Positions 16,152 through 25,002 of a stretch of 64,000 bases of DNA are shown here, piece after piece. Numbering within the stretch: the first letter of the stretch is position 1; every line of letters starts with the position of its first letter. The translations under genes and the position numbers were made by a program. This DNA comes from DATFVA01 sp963774455 (lineage in GTDB: Bacteria; Bacteroidota; Ignavibacteria; Ignavibacteriales; Ignavibacteriaceae): the NCBI GenBank assembly GCA_963774455.1, contig CAVZFD010000004.1:868001-932000 (forward strand). Direction: 5' to 3'. Below the pieces are notes generated by a model. That model had not been told where the DNA came from. It saw nothing but the letters and a program-made list of their open reading frames with translations, and did no database searches.

Positions 16152-17138
16152 TCATTCCTTTAAAGCTTCTAATTTCTTAATTAGTAGATCTTTATCGTAG
16201 CCAATTATTTTATCTGACAATTTACCGTCTTTATAAAAGCTTATAACCGGGATCTGGTCTTTGGAAATGCCGAACTCATCACCGATCATTTTGTTTTCTT
16301 CAATGTTAACTTCTATAACTTTTAATGCGGCCGGCGTGGGCACCAGGCTTGAATAGTATTTTTTACATTGCGTACAGCTGTCAGCACTCCACAAAACAAC
16401 CACCCGTGTCCCGGCTTCTTTTATGAATGCATTAAGGTCATATTCACCTAATTGCCTGAGAGAGTACGGCGACATTTGGTCATAAAATGCTTTTGATACA
16501 CTTATATCAAAGGGTTCACCGGTTCTTTTAATTGTAAGTTTAATATTATCGGAATCTTCTGAATCTATTTTATTAAGAACTTCCTGAAGACTTAAACCGG
16601 TAAGATCCTCACCGTTTATCTTAAGTATCTTATCGCCTGCATAAAATTTCTGAAGTCTGCTGCCGACACGATGAAGGACTCTATCTATGCTCTTTATATA
16701 AACACCGTCAGGAAGCATCATTAGCTTCATCCCGACTAAAGCCGATTTCCTGTTCGATTTAAGATTATCGTTCAATTGTTTAATATCTGCTTCAACACTT
16801 TCCTTATCCGGCGCGCCAGGGTAAAGTTCAAGGTATTTCTTAAATTCCTTAACCGCGTTTGTTACATTTCCTTCCAGCATTGAAAGAGTTTTGCCCAGAT
16901 AATAATGCACATCGGCAAATTCCGGAGCTGATTTATTTACTTCTTTAAATAGCATTAATGCCTTATCAATGTCGGCGGGCACTTTGGCTGAATCCACCGC
17001 GTTTATTCCTTCAATCAGTAAGCCTTTAATATTTTCAGGGATTTCCTGCTGGGCGTTGAGTGAAATAGCTGAAACGAACATTAATACAGAAAGCAGAACA
17101 ATAGTTACAAAACTATTTTTGTGGGTTGCCGAGATCAT
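16152..17138 (-). CDS. Exported TPR-PDZ-thioredoxin protein
   Basis: 328 residues with three modules behind a signal peptide (residues 10-30, 'VTIVLLSVLMFVSAISLNAQ'). A TPR-like helical part covers about 38-125, a PDZ domain about 135-215 ('GVYIKSIDRV', 'AGDKILKINGEDLTGLSLQE'), and a thioredoxin fold about 235-325 with C255-T-Q-C258 and a cis-Pro stretch 'DQIPVISF'. The combination suggests a periplasmic redox or folding helper recruited through the PDZ domain. It overlaps the preceding coiled-coil gene by 26 bases and closes a four-gene operon. Confidence 0.75.
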   Translation of the reverse strand: MISATHKNSFVTIVLLSVLMFVSAISLNAQQEIPENIKGLLIEGINAVDSAKVPADIDKALMLFKEVNKSAPEFADVHYYLGKTLSMLEGNVTNAVKEFKKYLELYPGAPDKESVEADIKQLNDNLKSNRKSALVGMKLMMLPDGVYIKSIDRVLHRVGSRLQKFYAGDKILKINGEDLTGLSLQEVLNKIDSEDSDNIKLTIKRTGEPFDISVSKAFYDQMSPYSLRQLGEYDLNAFIKEAGTRVVVLWSADSCTQCKKYYSSLVPTPAALKVIEVNIEENKMIGDEFGISKDQIPVISFYKDGKLSDKIIGYDKDLLIKKLEALKE

Positions 17139-18237
17139 AAGTACTCCGGATATTTTCTAAATTTTCTAAACTGTTTTTACTTTTAATTAATTCATCATTT
17201 ACTTTTTTCCCCTCCTCAACTGATTCATTGAGCAGTTCAAGCGCTTCTTTTAATAGCTGATCGCCGGTGTTATTATCCGGCGGTTTTGATTTTAGTTCTT
17301 CAACGACTTGTTTCTTCTCTTCTATTACTTTTTTAATGCTTGTTTCTTTTTCTTTCAGCAGCGCTACATTAACTTTAATACTGTCCGCTTTATATTTCAC
17401 TGTCTGATAAATCATCTGCTGAAATCCAATCGGATTTGAAACGGTTACGTCGGGGATTTCATATTTTATATCGGGACAATCGGTATTTGTGAAATCTGAA
17501 AGTGAGCGCATATTTTCCAGCGAACCATTGGGATCTTCAAAATTCCCGTTTCCCTGCAAAACTGTTTCGGCAGCTTCAATGCTCTGCTGAGAAGCGCAGT
17601 TCAGCTGTTTGATATTTTTCATGGCTTCCGACTTTACGATTCGGTTTTTGAAAGTGTTTGCGGTATTTTTTTGCTGATCCGAAAATTTTTCATTCAGTAT
17701 CTGTGAATATTCAGCCTGTACCTTTTGTACCTGCTCTCTCCATTTTTCCTGTTTTTCCTTGATCAACCTGATTTCTTCTTCTGTCAGCGGACGTGGCGGA
17801 GGGGAGACATATACAGTACCGGAACCCGATGAACTACTGTTATCGTCTGTAGAAGGAGAAAATATCCAGTCAAAAAGCCCCTGAATTAAAGGTGCGGCTA
17901 TCGACTGAACCAGTTGTTGATTGAAATCTCCGCCGCCTGATGAACCTTGTACGTAACTTGTGCCATTTCCATCGCCGCATTTTTCACATTGCATCTTATT
18001 TCTGATGTATTGGTCTCCGGATTCAATAACCGCTCTATCAATCATCTGATTACACTCTGCTTCGGTTGAAAAATTACCCTGCCTTTTTGCGTAATTGATT
18101 CCCTGCTCTCTCAGTTCGTTGATAAGCTGATCTGAATAAACTATCTGCCACTGTGCAAAAGCTGTTTCAGAAAAAAAGAAAAACGGAATTATGATAAGCA
18201 AAAGACCATTTTTCCAGGCGCACAATGATTTATACAT
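17113..18237 (-). CDS. Exported coiled-coil protein of unknown function
   Basis: 374 residues. There is a signal peptide at about 9-29 ('GLLLIIIPFFFFSETAFAQ'). Two Cys pairs sit near the N-terminus ('MQCEKCGDG', about 78-86) in a Gly/Ser-rich region. Residues about 150-215 and 285-365 are charged heptad-like coiled coils. A proline-rich patch 'SPPPRPLTEEE' precedes the first coil. No known family. Overlap with the thioredoxin-PDZ gene suggests they work together; the Cys residues could be clients of the thioredoxin domain, which is inference. Confidence 0.6.
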   Translation of the reverse strand: MYKSLCAWKNGLLLIIIPFFFFSETAFAQWQIVYSDQLINELREQGINYAKRQGNFSTEAECNQMIDRAVIESGDQYIRNKMQCEKCGDGNGTSYVQGSSGGGDFNQQLVQSIAAPLIQGLFDWIFSPSTDDNSSSSGSGTVYVSPPPRPLTEEEIRLIKEKQEKWREQVQKVQAEYSQILNEKFSDQQKNTANTFKNRIVKSEAMKNIKQLNCASQQSIEAAETVLQGNGNFEDPNGSLENMRSLSDFTNTDCPDIKYEIPDVTVSNPIGFQQMIYQTVKYKADSIKVNVALLKEKETSIKKVIEEKKQVVEELKSKPPDNNTGDQLLKEALELLNESVEEGKKVNDELIKSKNSLENLENIRSTYDLGNPQK

Positions 18238-18293
18238 TTTAATACCTTCGGATTTTATTATTTAATTCCAGTCTTCGACTAAAAAATGTTTAT

Positions 18294-19439
18294 TTATTTT
18301 TTTGTCGGCACTCCGTATAGAGGGGTAACAATAAAATACTTACTCTTGCAAAAATCCGCAGGAGAATATTCTATTCCCGCAATTTTCTTAACTGTATCAT
18401 CGGTTTCAGGGACAATCTTTCCTGAATTTATCAATACCCACCGGCTCGCTTCCGAACAAACCATATCTGTTCCCATTACTCCGTACTTTGTGCCGGTAAT
18501 TAAATTATTATCTTTCTGCGATTTCATTTGCAATTGTTCATCGGCTAACTGCCTGGCTGTCTGATATAATTTATCTCCATCTTTATCTTCAAGCGGTTCA
18601 ATGAGTTGTGCAACTTTAGCATCACGACTCCCATACAAATAAAGATATTCCTGCTCCGAAATTATCGTAGGTCCTTTTCCCGGAAGGTTATCCAGGAACA
18701 TTTTCTTTCCATTAATTGATTTGAGATATATAAGTGTATGCGAGGCAGATGATTCTTTTGTTGACGAGATTATTTCATCTCCTTTATTTATCCAGTAGCT
18801 CATTGACAATTTACTTGAGTCTTTTGAAATCAGCAGTACGTCACCCGGCAGCAATGCATCAAATTTTTTCCCGGGTAAGGGAGGGGGCGCATTTGTTTTT
18901 AACGAGGTATAGAGATTATTAACGTATAAATTGGGATTTTTATGACGCTGCCGGATTAAGGCATCACTATTCTTTAACCATTCTTCTCTATTATTTTGAA
19001 ACTCAAATTGCTCAGCCTTTAGCTCCGCATTACTATTACCTTTTTTCAGGTATTCAACTAATTCATTCAATTTTTTCAGATACTCATCAAGTAATACCAG
19101 ATTTTCTGAATTTTTCAGCTTAGCTGCCTTTGCTTTCCTGATTGCTTCAAGCGAAATCTTCTCTGCTTCAGCGTTTCCTTTCTGTTGCGCAATGTTTAAA
19201 ATCTTTTCCGATTTGCTGATAGTTGCATCGCACTTTTGAATATTTACCATCGTCTCCCTGATTGACACCCTGGTTCCCTCTATCCTGGTTTCTAAATTTG
19301 CAATGGTATTTATCGTCCAATTGCCTGGGGACGTCGCAGACTCCTGGGCAAATAAAATGGGACAATTCAAACAATAGCCGAGGAACAGTAAGAATAAAAA
19401 GTAAGCTTTGGTGTATTTCGTTGTCCGGTTCTTCACCAT
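18294..19439 (-). CDS. Exported YiiX-like permuted papain-fold (NlpC/P60) protein
   Basis: 381 residues. A signal peptide covers about 11-31. Residues about 45-135 are a long coiled coil. From 190 on the sequence matches circularly permuted NlpC/P60 proteins of the YiiX type: 'LLPGDVLLIS' (196-205), catalytic His234 in 'SASHTLIYL', and catalytic Cys328 in 'MVCSEASRWV'. The order His before Cys is the permuted one. Such enzymes act on peptidoglycan peptides or lipid amide/ester bonds. It overlaps the SHOCT gene by 7 bases. Confidence 0.7.
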   Translation of the reverse strand: MVKNRTTKYTKAYFLFLLFLGYCLNCPILFAQESATSPGNWTINTIANLETRIEGTRVSIRETMVNIQKCDATISKSEKILNIAQQKGNAEAEKISLEAIRKAKAAKLKNSENLVLLDEYLKKLNELVEYLKKGNSNAELKAEQFEFQNNREEWLKNSDALIRQRHKNPNLYVNNLYTSLKTNAPPPLPGKKFDALLPGDVLLISKDSSKLSMSYWINKGDEIISSTKESSASHTLIYLKSINGKKMFLDNLPGKGPTIISEQEYLYLYGSRDAKVAQLIEPLEDKDGDKLYQTARQLADEQLQMKSQKDNNLITGTKYGVMGTDMVCSEASRWVLINSGKIVPETDDTVKKIAGIEYSPADFCKSKYFIVTPLYGVPTKK

Positions 19440-19840
19440 TTCTCCTCCATTATTTGAGTGCGTTTCTGCTGGTATTCTATTTCATTAATTAATCCTTCTT
19501 TTTTCATCGATTCAAGATCTTGCAGTCTTTGTTTCGGTGTACCTGTCAATTCATTATTATTAAGTCCATTTTCAGCATTTATATTAAATAAGGACAAACC
19601 CTTTGCATTTTTTAGATTTTTAATATGATAAATCATAATGATTAGTACAGTTCCAATCCATCCGGTCATAAATAAATAAAATACAATCGACATTATTAAA
19701 GGTGCCTCATTTTCAGCGAGAACTCCCCCGACCAAAACAGCAAAAGCAATCCCGAATAACAGAAGAAATATTAAGCCGATAACAGATCCGATTGAAACCT
19801 GTTTGCTGGGTGATACAAATATTTTACTGAGATTATTCAT
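19433..19840 (-). CDS. Two-helix membrane protein with a C-terminal SHOCT domain
   Basis: 135 residues, first gene of the four-gene operon 19840-16152. Two transmembrane helices lie at about 18-42 ('IGSVIGLIFLLLFGIAFAVL') and 47-71. The last 33 residues ('RLQDLESMKKEGLINEIEYQ') form a SHOCT domain, a small helical module thought to mediate oligomerisation. By its place it may anchor the downstream exported proteins at the inner membrane. Confidence 0.65.
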   Translation of the reverse strand: MNNLSKIFVSPSKQVSIGSVIGLIFLLLFGIAFAVLVGGVLAENEAPLIMSIVFYLFMTGWIGTVLIIMIYHIKNLKNAKGLSLFNINAENGLNNNELTGTPKQRLQDLESMKKEGLINEIEYQQKRTQIMEEKW

Positions 19841-20141
19841 TTATTTATCCCCCGCAATCAGGATACTGATATTGTACAAATGGAAGTGTATAAAAGAAAA
19901 GATATGGCAAACAGAAGGTACGATCTTCACCTGGTTTCTCCCTGTTTAATGAAATGAGAGGTCACAGCAAGGCATCAACAGTTAGTAGAATAAATAATTT
20001 CTACTACGTAAAACTAAGCTATATTAGTGCGGGAAACAACATTAAACGAATTTGTTGCTAATATTTACAGCCAACACTTCCCATCAAACCTCACGGAAAA
20101 GGAATCAGCTTTAATACTTCCCCTGTTTTTATCGATTTAAA

Positions 20142-20301
20142 AGTATGTCATTTCTGTCATACTGTAGATTTTTTCAACAGGTGAAAATTGCGTTTTTTGA
20201 GGGTTTACAACTGTCTCATTTTGATTCCACTAGGCCTATGCTAGGCACACAAAAGCCTCATAAATACCACTAAAAAGGTAGTATGACATTTCTGTCATAC
20301 T
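20142..20301. promoter_or_regulatory. Two copies of a 22-bp palindrome (AGTATGACA-TTTC-TGTCATACT)
   Basis: AGTATGACA (20280-20288) and TGTCATACT (20293-20301) form a perfect 9-bp palindrome with a TTTC spacer. A second copy at 20142-20163 differs by one base. Downstream similarity extends about 20 bases (TTTCARCAG-like). They lie in the 613-base gene-free gap between the M28 gene's 3' end and the SHOCT operon's start, so a dimeric repressor or activator site for that operon is plausible. A further 7-bp inverted repeat, AGTAGAA/TTCTACT, is at 19984-20005. I see no gene in this gap. Confidence 0.5.
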
Positions 20302-20453
20302 GTTAAATATTTCAGCAGCGAAGAGACCAGACCGATCTGTATATATCCCGGAAGGTGAGCGTAAACTATACCGTTTAGACTTCAATAAGAATAAACGCCC
20401 GCATTATTGTTTCAGGGGGTAAAAACGACCGGGAGAGCACAATAAACTTCAAT

Positions 20454-21923
20454 TTATTTAATGACTTCTTCCCGCTTATATTTTTCCCCTGATATATCAA
20501 CTGCCGTTTTGTATGCGAGGTCCACTATCTTTTCGAACAGTCCTGGGTTCAGGGTTGCCGTTTTGTCTGACGGCTGGTGAAGGTGAGCGTAGCTGTTCGT
20601 TGTTACGAAGTATAGGCAGGGGATTCCTTTTTCGTGGAAGGGAGTTGCGTCTGCTCCGCCGCCGTTCCAGGTTCCATCAACCATCATTTTAGCATTTGCA
20701 TCATCGATTTGCCTGGCGATCTTCCACAGGATCGGAGCACTTTTGCCGTTGCCGATCTGGATGCTGTCGCCGTATCCTATACAGTCGAGGTTCATCATCG
20801 CGGTTATTTTTCCATAATCGTTTTTCCAGCTGTCGACAAAGTGCTGCGCGCCGTATAATCCCTGTTCTTCGCTTGCGAACAAAACAAATATAACCGAGCG
20901 CTTCGGGTTTATTTTGTTCCGGGTGAATGCTTTCGCTATTTCCAGAATTGCCGACGAGCCGGAAGCATTATCGTTTGCACCCGGAAATAATAATCCTGCC
21001 TGTGTACCTACGTGATCGAGGTGTGCGCCCACAACAACGTATTCGTTCTTCAGCTCGGGGTCGCTGCCTTCTATCATTCCCGCCACGTTCATCGTCCCGG
21101 CTTCCTTTTCATAATGCGCATGTACTTCAACCACCGCTTTTGATTCCAGTTTCATTGAGCGGGGTGCTTTTGATGAATCTATGAGCGACTGGCAGCTGCT
21201 TATTGTAATACCTGCGGGACTCAGCAGTTTATCGGCTGCTTCTAATGAAATATGCAGCTGCGGGAAATCAACCGGCTGTTCTCCATCACCGTGCAGCACG
21301 CTCCCTATCAGCGGCTGGGGTTCTTTGGCATTCGGAAGTGAAACGAAGAGTATACCTTTTGCACCGTGCTTTTTAGCGGTGAGCGATTTCTCGCGGGGAT
21401 AGCCTTCGCCCCATCCTTTGTCATCAATTTTCCACCCGGGATTATATTTAAAGACTATTACGATCTTGTTGTTTACATCTACACCAGCGTAATCGTCGTA
21501 GTTCAAATCGGGACGAGAGATACCGTATCCGCAGAAAGCAGTTGGGAGTGTAAAGCTATTTGATCCTGTAAATCCACGAAGAACAAAGTCTTTGCCTATT
21601 GTGTAATCGGTTGTGTCTGACCCGGTTATAACTTTAAAGACTGCAGGTGAATCGATACTGTTATACTCAACGTTGAAGTTTTGAAAGTAGTTTTCGCCGC
21701 CCGCTGGTTTTAATCCGAATTCCGCAAACTGACCGGCTGCAAACTGCGCTGCCTTGTTGTAGCCTTCGCTGCCGGGCAGTCGTCCCCCGAATTCAGGGGA
21801 TGCAAGGGTGCTGTCGTACCTGAGGAGATCTTCTTTGTTTATTCTGAAAGTCCCGGCTGGATTTTGCGGATAGACAATTATTGAGGCCAGTAAAAGGGTA
21901 AGGATAAGGAGTTGTGTTTTCAT
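20454..21923 (-). CDS. Secreted M28 family aminopeptidase with PA domain
   Basis: 489 residues with a signal peptide (1-19). A protease-associated insert spans about 120-245. The M28 two-zinc core is complete: His301 and Asp303 ('VGAHLDHVG'), Asp318 ('GANDNASGS'), catalytic Glu352 and ligand Glu353 ('FASEEQGLYG'), Asp380 ('MNLDCIG'), and His449 ('HLHQPSD'). It is expected to release N-terminal residues from peptides outside the cytoplasm. There is no sorting domain, so it is periplasmic or released. Confidence 0.9.
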   Translation of the reverse strand: MKTQLLILTLLLASIIVYPQNPAGTFRINKEDLLRYDSTLASPEFGGRLPGSEGYNKAAQFAAGQFAEFGLKPAGGENYFQNFNVEYNSIDSPAVFKVITGSDTTDYTIGKDFVLRGFTGSNSFTLPTAFCGYGISRPDLNYDDYAGVDVNNKIVIVFKYNPGWKIDDKGWGEGYPREKSLTAKKHGAKGILFVSLPNAKEPQPLIGSVLHGDGEQPVDFPQLHISLEAADKLLSPAGITISSCQSLIDSSKAPRSMKLESKAVVEVHAHYEKEAGTMNVAGMIEGSDPELKNEYVVVGAHLDHVGTQAGLLFPGANDNASGSSAILEIAKAFTRNKINPKRSVIFVLFASEEQGLYGAQHFVDSWKNDYGKITAMMNLDCIGYGDSIQIGNGKSAPILWKIARQIDDANAKMMVDGTWNGGGADATPFHEKGIPCLYFVTTNSYAHLHQPSDKTATLNPGLFEKIVDLAYKTAVDISGEKYKREEVIK

Positions 21924-22009
21924 ATCAGGATATAATTTTTATAATATGTATGGATAAAAATAAGAAAGTTCCCTCGGAATTACATTGTGAGTAAGGCAAG
22001 GAGAGATTG

Positions 22010-22486
22010 TTATTTAACCTGTATGGTGTAGTCGGTTACTTCATCTTTGTCATTATAACTCATTACCAGCCATCTTGTGCCGCTGCTATACTGTGAAGGT
22101 CCCAGGTAGTACTCCATATCCCAATCGGGGAAATTACGGGTAGTGTCGGGATTGCCGAGCATATTTATGATTCCCGCTCTCTTATAACCGATAAGTTTAT
22201 TGTGCATCATAAGCTGCTGCATCATTCTGTCACGGGTATTGTCGTTCGGATTCCTGAGGCCGGTACTCTTCCATTTTTCAGATATGAAGGGAAGATTAGT
22301 CGGTGCCCCAACGTAGGTCATCACTTTGCGGTTTATCGCATAGTATATAGAATCGGAAAAGATTACCCCAAGTATGGTTAAGAGAAGAAAACCTGCAAAG
22401 ATATACTTGTTAAGGAAAAAGAATTGCGGACGTGCAAAGATCAGCAGGAGGAAGATCGCTATAACTATTATTTTTGGTAATAACAT
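22010..22486 (-). CDS. Membrane protein with a BamE/SmpA-like C-terminal domain
   Basis: 158 residues. Two hydrophobic helices at about 3-20 and 26-46 anchor it in the inner membrane. The C-terminal 65 residues ('KRAGIINMLGNPDTTRNF', 'MEYYLGP', 'RWLVMSYNDKDEVTDYTI') show the two-helix/three-strand pattern of SmpA/OmlA-type domains: a helix starting the 'LGxPD' turn, then strands describing 'aYxlg' and 'L.v.fn..g.V..y.i'. The fold is inferred from pattern, not from a strong match. Partners are unknown. Confidence 0.5.
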   Translation of the reverse strand: MLLPKIIVIAIFLLLIFARPQFFFLNKYIFAGFLLLTILGVIFSDSIYYAINRKVMTYVGAPTNLPFISEKWKSTGLRNPNDNTRDRMMQQLMMHNKLIGYKRAGIINMLGNPDTTRNFPDWDMEYYLGPSQYSSGTRWLVMSYNDKDEVTDYTIQVK

Positions 22487-22571
22487 AAACCCTTATTTCA
22501 GTCTTTCCGGAACCTCCGTTCCAGCGAAACTTAAAAAGTCCTGGTGTTAATTGCAATCTGTAATTTTATAG

Positions 22572-22714
22572 AGGGCACAGAGCGGCGGTCAAAGAGCGAT
22601 GGGCCAGGAGCAGCTATCGGCAGCATAGGGCGATCGGCAGAAGACATAGCGCAAAGGAAAGGGGCATTGTTCATTCTTCATTGTTAATTGTCCATTGTTC
22701 ATTGTACATTCTTT
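22572..22714. repeat. Low-complexity stretch upstream of the M13 peptidase
   Basis: The segment holds degenerate G/A/C words (GGGCACAGAGCGGCGGTC-like), then from 22665 repeated ATTGTTCATT/ATTGTCCATT words. Similar words flank the other side of the gene (24892-24954). The 352-base gap 22487-22838 has no other feature I can support. Confidence 0.5.
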
Positions 22715-22838
22715 GTTGATCATTATTTCCCGCCCATCTTGGTTTACATCCATTCATAATTTTCTGCTTTTTAATTGCCGTTAAAGTTTGTTAAAATTGA
22801 AGGAATTATTATTTATTTTTCAAACTATTGGAAGAGAA

Positions 22839-24875
22839 ATGCTTAAACCCGCTCATTTTTTACTGCTCATCTTTGCTGCTGCAATTCTTTCTGCCGCAAC
22901 GATTTATCCCCAGGACAAGGGAGACTTTCTAACAAACGCAATGGATACTACGGTTAGCCCGGGTACCGATTTCTTTAAGTACGCTACGGGTACGTGGATG
23001 AAGGAGAACCCGATCCCTGCTTCGGAACGCAGATGGGGACTGGCGAATCTGGTTAACGAGGAAACTTATGCCCGGCTAAAGGGAATTCTGCAGGAAGCGG
23101 CTTCTACTCAGTCGCCTGATGGAACGGCTGAACAGAAGATAGGTGATTTTTATTTCACGGGTATGGATACAGTTTCAATTGAGAAGGCGGGACTCGATCC
23201 CCTCAAGTCGGAGCTTGATAAAATCGCTTCAATAAAATCTGAAAAGGATTTGTTTGAGACGGTCGCCCTGCTTCAGCGTGAGGGAGTGAGTGTTATGTTC
23301 GGGATCTTTGTCGATCAGGACACGAAGAACAGCGAGCAGTACGCGATGTACTTGTGGCAGGGAGGTATTGGACTCCCAAACCGCGAATATTACTTCCGCG
23401 ATGACGCACGTACTCAGAATATCCGCGATGAGTATAAGCTTTACATCTCTAATGCTCTCGGACTGCTGGGCGAAGACCAAAGCCGGGCAGATGCAGATGA
23501 AAACGTTATCTATAAGATTGAAAATTTCCTTGCGGATTCGTCAAGGAAGCTGGAGGACCTTCGCGATCCTTATGCCAACTACAATAAGATGTCGGTTTCA
23601 GACCTTGAGAAATCGGCTCCCAATATCGAATGGAATGTGCTGCTGAAAGATATGGGCGCAGAGCAGGTCGATTCTATTATCGTAGGTCAGCCTGAATTTG
23701 TTAACGCTCTTAATGCCGCTGTTAAAAAGTTCAGTCTTGATAACTGGAAGACGTACCTCAGGTTCCACTTCCTTAATGAGTTTGCCGGAAGGCTTGGCAG
23801 CAAATACGATAATGAGAGGTTCCATTTTTATGGTACTGTAATGTCGGGTGTGAAGGAACAAAAACCGCGCTGGAAACGAATACAGGATGCAACAGAAGGA
23901 GCGATGGGAGAGCTGCTGGGACAGATTTACGTTGAGAAATATTATTCGCCCAAAACAAAAAAACGTTACGAGAAGATTGTTGATGACTGCATTGATGCTT
24001 TTGCGGCCAGGATTAAAAAACTCGACTGGATGAGCGATTCAACAAAACAGAAGGCCCTGGTAAAACTGTACGCGGTTACAAAGAAAGTCGGCTACCCGGA
24101 TAAGTGGAAAGACTTTTCTCCTCTGAAGGTTGACCGCGGCTCTTTTGCAAGGAATACTATAAATGCTAATGTTTTCTGGACCGACTACTCGCTTAACAAG
24201 CTCGGGAAACCGGTCGACCGGCTTGAGTGGAATATGACGCCGCAGACGTGGAACGCGTATTACAATCCTTCTAATAATGAGATCGTTCTTCCGGCAGCCG
24301 CGTTTATCGTTCCCGGCGTTCCTGATTCACTTGTTGACGATGCAGTGGCTTATGCATATGCGGGGGCTTCCACAATAGGACACGAGCTTACTCACGGTTT
24401 TGATGACGAGGGAAGGCTTTTCGATGAGAAGGGCAACCTGAAAAACTGGTGGACGAAAGAGGATGAGGTAAAGTTCAAAGCGAAAACACAGATGATGGTT
24501 GACCAGTTCAATGAATATGTCGTTCTCGACAGTATGCACATAAACGGCGAGGCTACTCTTGGCGAGAACATTGCCGACCTCGGCGGTGATGTAATAGGAT
24601 GGGATGCTTTTGTGAAGACAAAACAGTATAAGGAAGGGAAGAAGATAGAAGGTCTTACTCCCGCCCAGAGGTTCTGGATCGGTTATGCTTATTCGTGGCT
24701 GGGACAGACACGTCCCGAGGCACTTGCACAGCAGGTTTTAACCGACGTGCATTCACCTAACTTCCTTCGCGTGAACGGACCTTTTACCGATGTTGATGCA
24801 TGGTATCAGGCATTCGATGTAAAACCGGGAGAGCCGATGTACAGGGCGCCGGAGGAACGGGTGAAGATATGGTAG
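22839..24875 (+). CDS. Secreted M13 family (neprilysin/PepO-type) zinc peptidase
   Basis: 678 residues from ATG 22839, preferred over an ATG 51 bases upstream because it gives a clean signal peptide ('MLKPAHFLLLIFAAAILSA') after GGAAGAG. The M13 hallmarks are complete: the 'NAYY' substrate motif with 'NEIVLPAAAF', the zinc site HELTH at 515-519, the third ligand Glu576 and Asp580 in 'GENIADLGG', and the C-terminal 'RVKIW'. It is an endopeptidase for small peptides in the periplasm or outside. Confidence 0.9.
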   Translation: MLKPAHFLLLIFAAAILSAATIYPQDKGDFLTNAMDTTVSPGTDFFKYATGTWMKENPIPASERRWGLANLVNEETYARLKGILQEAASTQSPDGTAEQKIGDFYFTGMDTVSIEKAGLDPLKSELDKIASIKSEKDLFETVALLQREGVSVMFGIFVDQDTKNSEQYAMYLWQGGIGLPNREYYFRDDARTQNIRDEYKLYISNALGLLGEDQSRADADENVIYKIENFLADSSRKLEDLRDPYANYNKMSVSDLEKSAPNIEWNVLLKDMGAEQVDSIIVGQPEFVNALNAAVKKFSLDNWKTYLRFHFLNEFAGRLGSKYDNERFHFYGTVMSGVKEQKPRWKRIQDATEGAMGELLGQIYVEKYYSPKTKKRYEKIVDDCIDAFAARIKKLDWMSDSTKQKALVKLYAVTKKVGYPDKWKDFSPLKVDRGSFARNTINANVFWTDYSLNKLGKPVDRLEWNMTPQTWNAYYNPSNNEIVLPAAAFIVPGVPDSLVDDAVAYAYAGASTIGHELTHGFDDEGRLFDEKGNLKNWWTKEDEVKFKAKTQMMVDQFNEYVVLDSMHINGEATLGENIADLGGDVIGWDAFVKTKQYKEGKKIEGLTPAQRFWIGYAYSWLGQTRPEALAQQVLTDVHSPNFLRVNGPFTDVDAWYQAFDVKPGEPMYRAPEERVKIW

Positions 24876-24891
24876 GCGCAGAGGGGTAGAG

Positions 24892-24954
24892 GGCAAAGCG
24901 CAGAGGGCAGAGCGCAGAGGGTAAAGCGCAGAGGGCAGAGCGCAGAGCGCAGAG
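24892..24954. repeat. 14-bp tandem repeat, about 4.5 copies
   Basis: GGYARAGCGCAGAG repeats at 24892, 24906, 24920 and 24934, followed by a half unit. Copies 2 and 4 are identical; copies 1 and 3 differ from them by one or two bases. It sits 16 bases after the M13 stop codon. Its copy number probably varies between strains. Confidence 0.8.
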
Positions 24955-25002
24955 AGGTGAGGGTAAAGAATAGCACTATGCTCTTTGCGCTATGCAGTTT
25001 TA

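Noticed and set aside
15950..16180. Plus-strand frame of 76 codons, GC-rich
   Set aside because: No ribosome binding site, overlaps the end of the PDZ-thioredoxin gene, and no recognisable protein features.
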